From contig NZ_CP034867.1 of NCBI RefSeq assembly GCF_005080965.1, positions 124,001 through 188,000 of the forward strand: a stretch of DNA of 64,000 bases, given 5' to 3'. The notes beneath the pieces were generated by a model that made no database searches, was not told the DNA's origin, and saw nothing but the letters and a program-made list of their open reading frames with translations. The translations under genes and the position numbers were made by a program. Source of the stretch: Buchnera aphidicola (Macrosiphum gaurae) (lineage in GTDB: Bacteria; Pseudomonadota; Gammaproteobacteria; Enterobacterales; Enterobacteriaceae). Shown piece after piece: positions 63,684 to 64,000 of this stretch (position 1 is the first letter of the stretch; each line of letters starts with the position of its first letter).

Positions 63684-64000
63684 TTATGGTGTAACTGGCA
63701 AATTACGTTTATGTAACGTATCAAAGTATAATTTTTCAATAATTTTTTGATTTTCGAGGTTTATTTTTTTTCCTTCTAAATAAGAATCAATCATATTATA
63801 TGTAACACCTAAAATAGATTCGTCATCTTGTTGAGGATGTTCATCTTCCAAATCTGCCATTGGTTTTTTTAAATACAAATGCTTTGGACAATTTAATTTT
63901 TTTAATAATAATTGAATTTGTCGTTTATTTAATTTGGCAATAGGATTTATATCTGTTCCGTTATCTCCATATTTTGTAAAAAATCCGGTTATGCTTTCTG
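63684..64000 (-). CDS. nadE: NAD synthetase, C-terminal part (truncated by window edge)
   Basis: About 105 C-terminal residues are visible and the frame runs off the right end of the window. [17 protein letters not shown], then [37 protein letters not shown] and [10 protein letters not shown] follow E. coli NadE. The enzyme amidates deamido-NAD with ammonia. The P-loop and N-terminal half lie outside. The first internal Met (at 63878) is not the start, since homology continues to the edge. Confidence 0.94.
   Translation of the reverse strand, partial: ESITGFFTKYGDNGTDINPIAKLNKRQIQLLLKKLNCPKHLYLKKPMADLEDEHPQQDDESILGVTYNMIDSYLEGKKINLENQKIIEKLYFDTLHKRNLPVTP

Overview
This window is almost certainly chromosomal DNA of Buchnera aphidicola, the obligate endosymbiont of aphids. 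It is very AT-rich, densely packed with genes, and nearly every protein is a close but shortened or lysine/isoleucine/asparagine-rich relative of an E. coli protein. Gene order follows the enterobacterial order in long blocks. There are no transposases, phage genes, CRISPR arrays, toxin-antitoxin genes or tRNA genes that I can see. I found no unknown multi-gene system; what stands out is decay and retained regulation inside familiar genes.

Layout. 1-2.4 kb: the end of nth, then priA. 2.5-9.1 kb: tyrS, sufA, ydiK, aroH, thrS. 9.1-14.2 kb: the conserved translation block infC-rpmI-rplT-(pheM leader and attenuator)-pheS-pheT-ihfA. 14.2-15.0 kb: a decayed queA, followed by tgt and yajC. 16.7-19.7 kb (minus): glyQ-glyS. 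20.5-41 kb: a block collinear with E. coli minutes 0-1.5, namely nfo, rplY, yabI, surA, rsmA, apaH, folA, carB/carA, dapB, ispH, lspA, ileS, ribF, rpsT, dnaJ, dnaK, with nhaA, fkpB, rihC, the cai/fix genes, kefC, apaG, pdxA and lptD missing from between the retained genes. 41.1-56.1 kb: the complete nuoA-N operon for respiratory complex I. 56.9-64 kb: folC, a frameshifted cvpA, prs and ispE (minus), prfA-prmC, sirB1, and the C-terminal part of nadE (minus).

How the genes work together. Six aminoacyl-tRNA synthetases (Tyr, Thr, Phe, Gly, Ile; Phe and Gly have two subunits) plus IF3, L35, L20, L25, S20, RF1 and its methylase make this a translation-heavy region. aroH (first step of the aromatic pathway), carAB (arginine and pyrimidines) and dapB (lysine) belong to the nutrient-provisioning role of the symbiont. 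Complex I supplies the proton gradient. DnaK/DnaJ with a well-preserved heat-shock promoter supply protein quality control.

Most notable observations: (1) the Phe-tRNA synthetase operon keeps a phenylalanine-rich leader peptide and a classical attenuator; (2) the editing sites of PheRS and ThrRS are destroyed while that of IleRS is intact; (3) PriA keeps all its zinc-binding cysteines but has lost the ATPase motifs; (4) nuoE is out of frame at an A9 run and cvpA at a T10 run, so both would need transcriptional slippage; (5) queA is a pseudogene beside an intact tgt whose base-contact glutamine is histidine; (6) the rare AUU start of infC and UUG start of rpsT are conserved.
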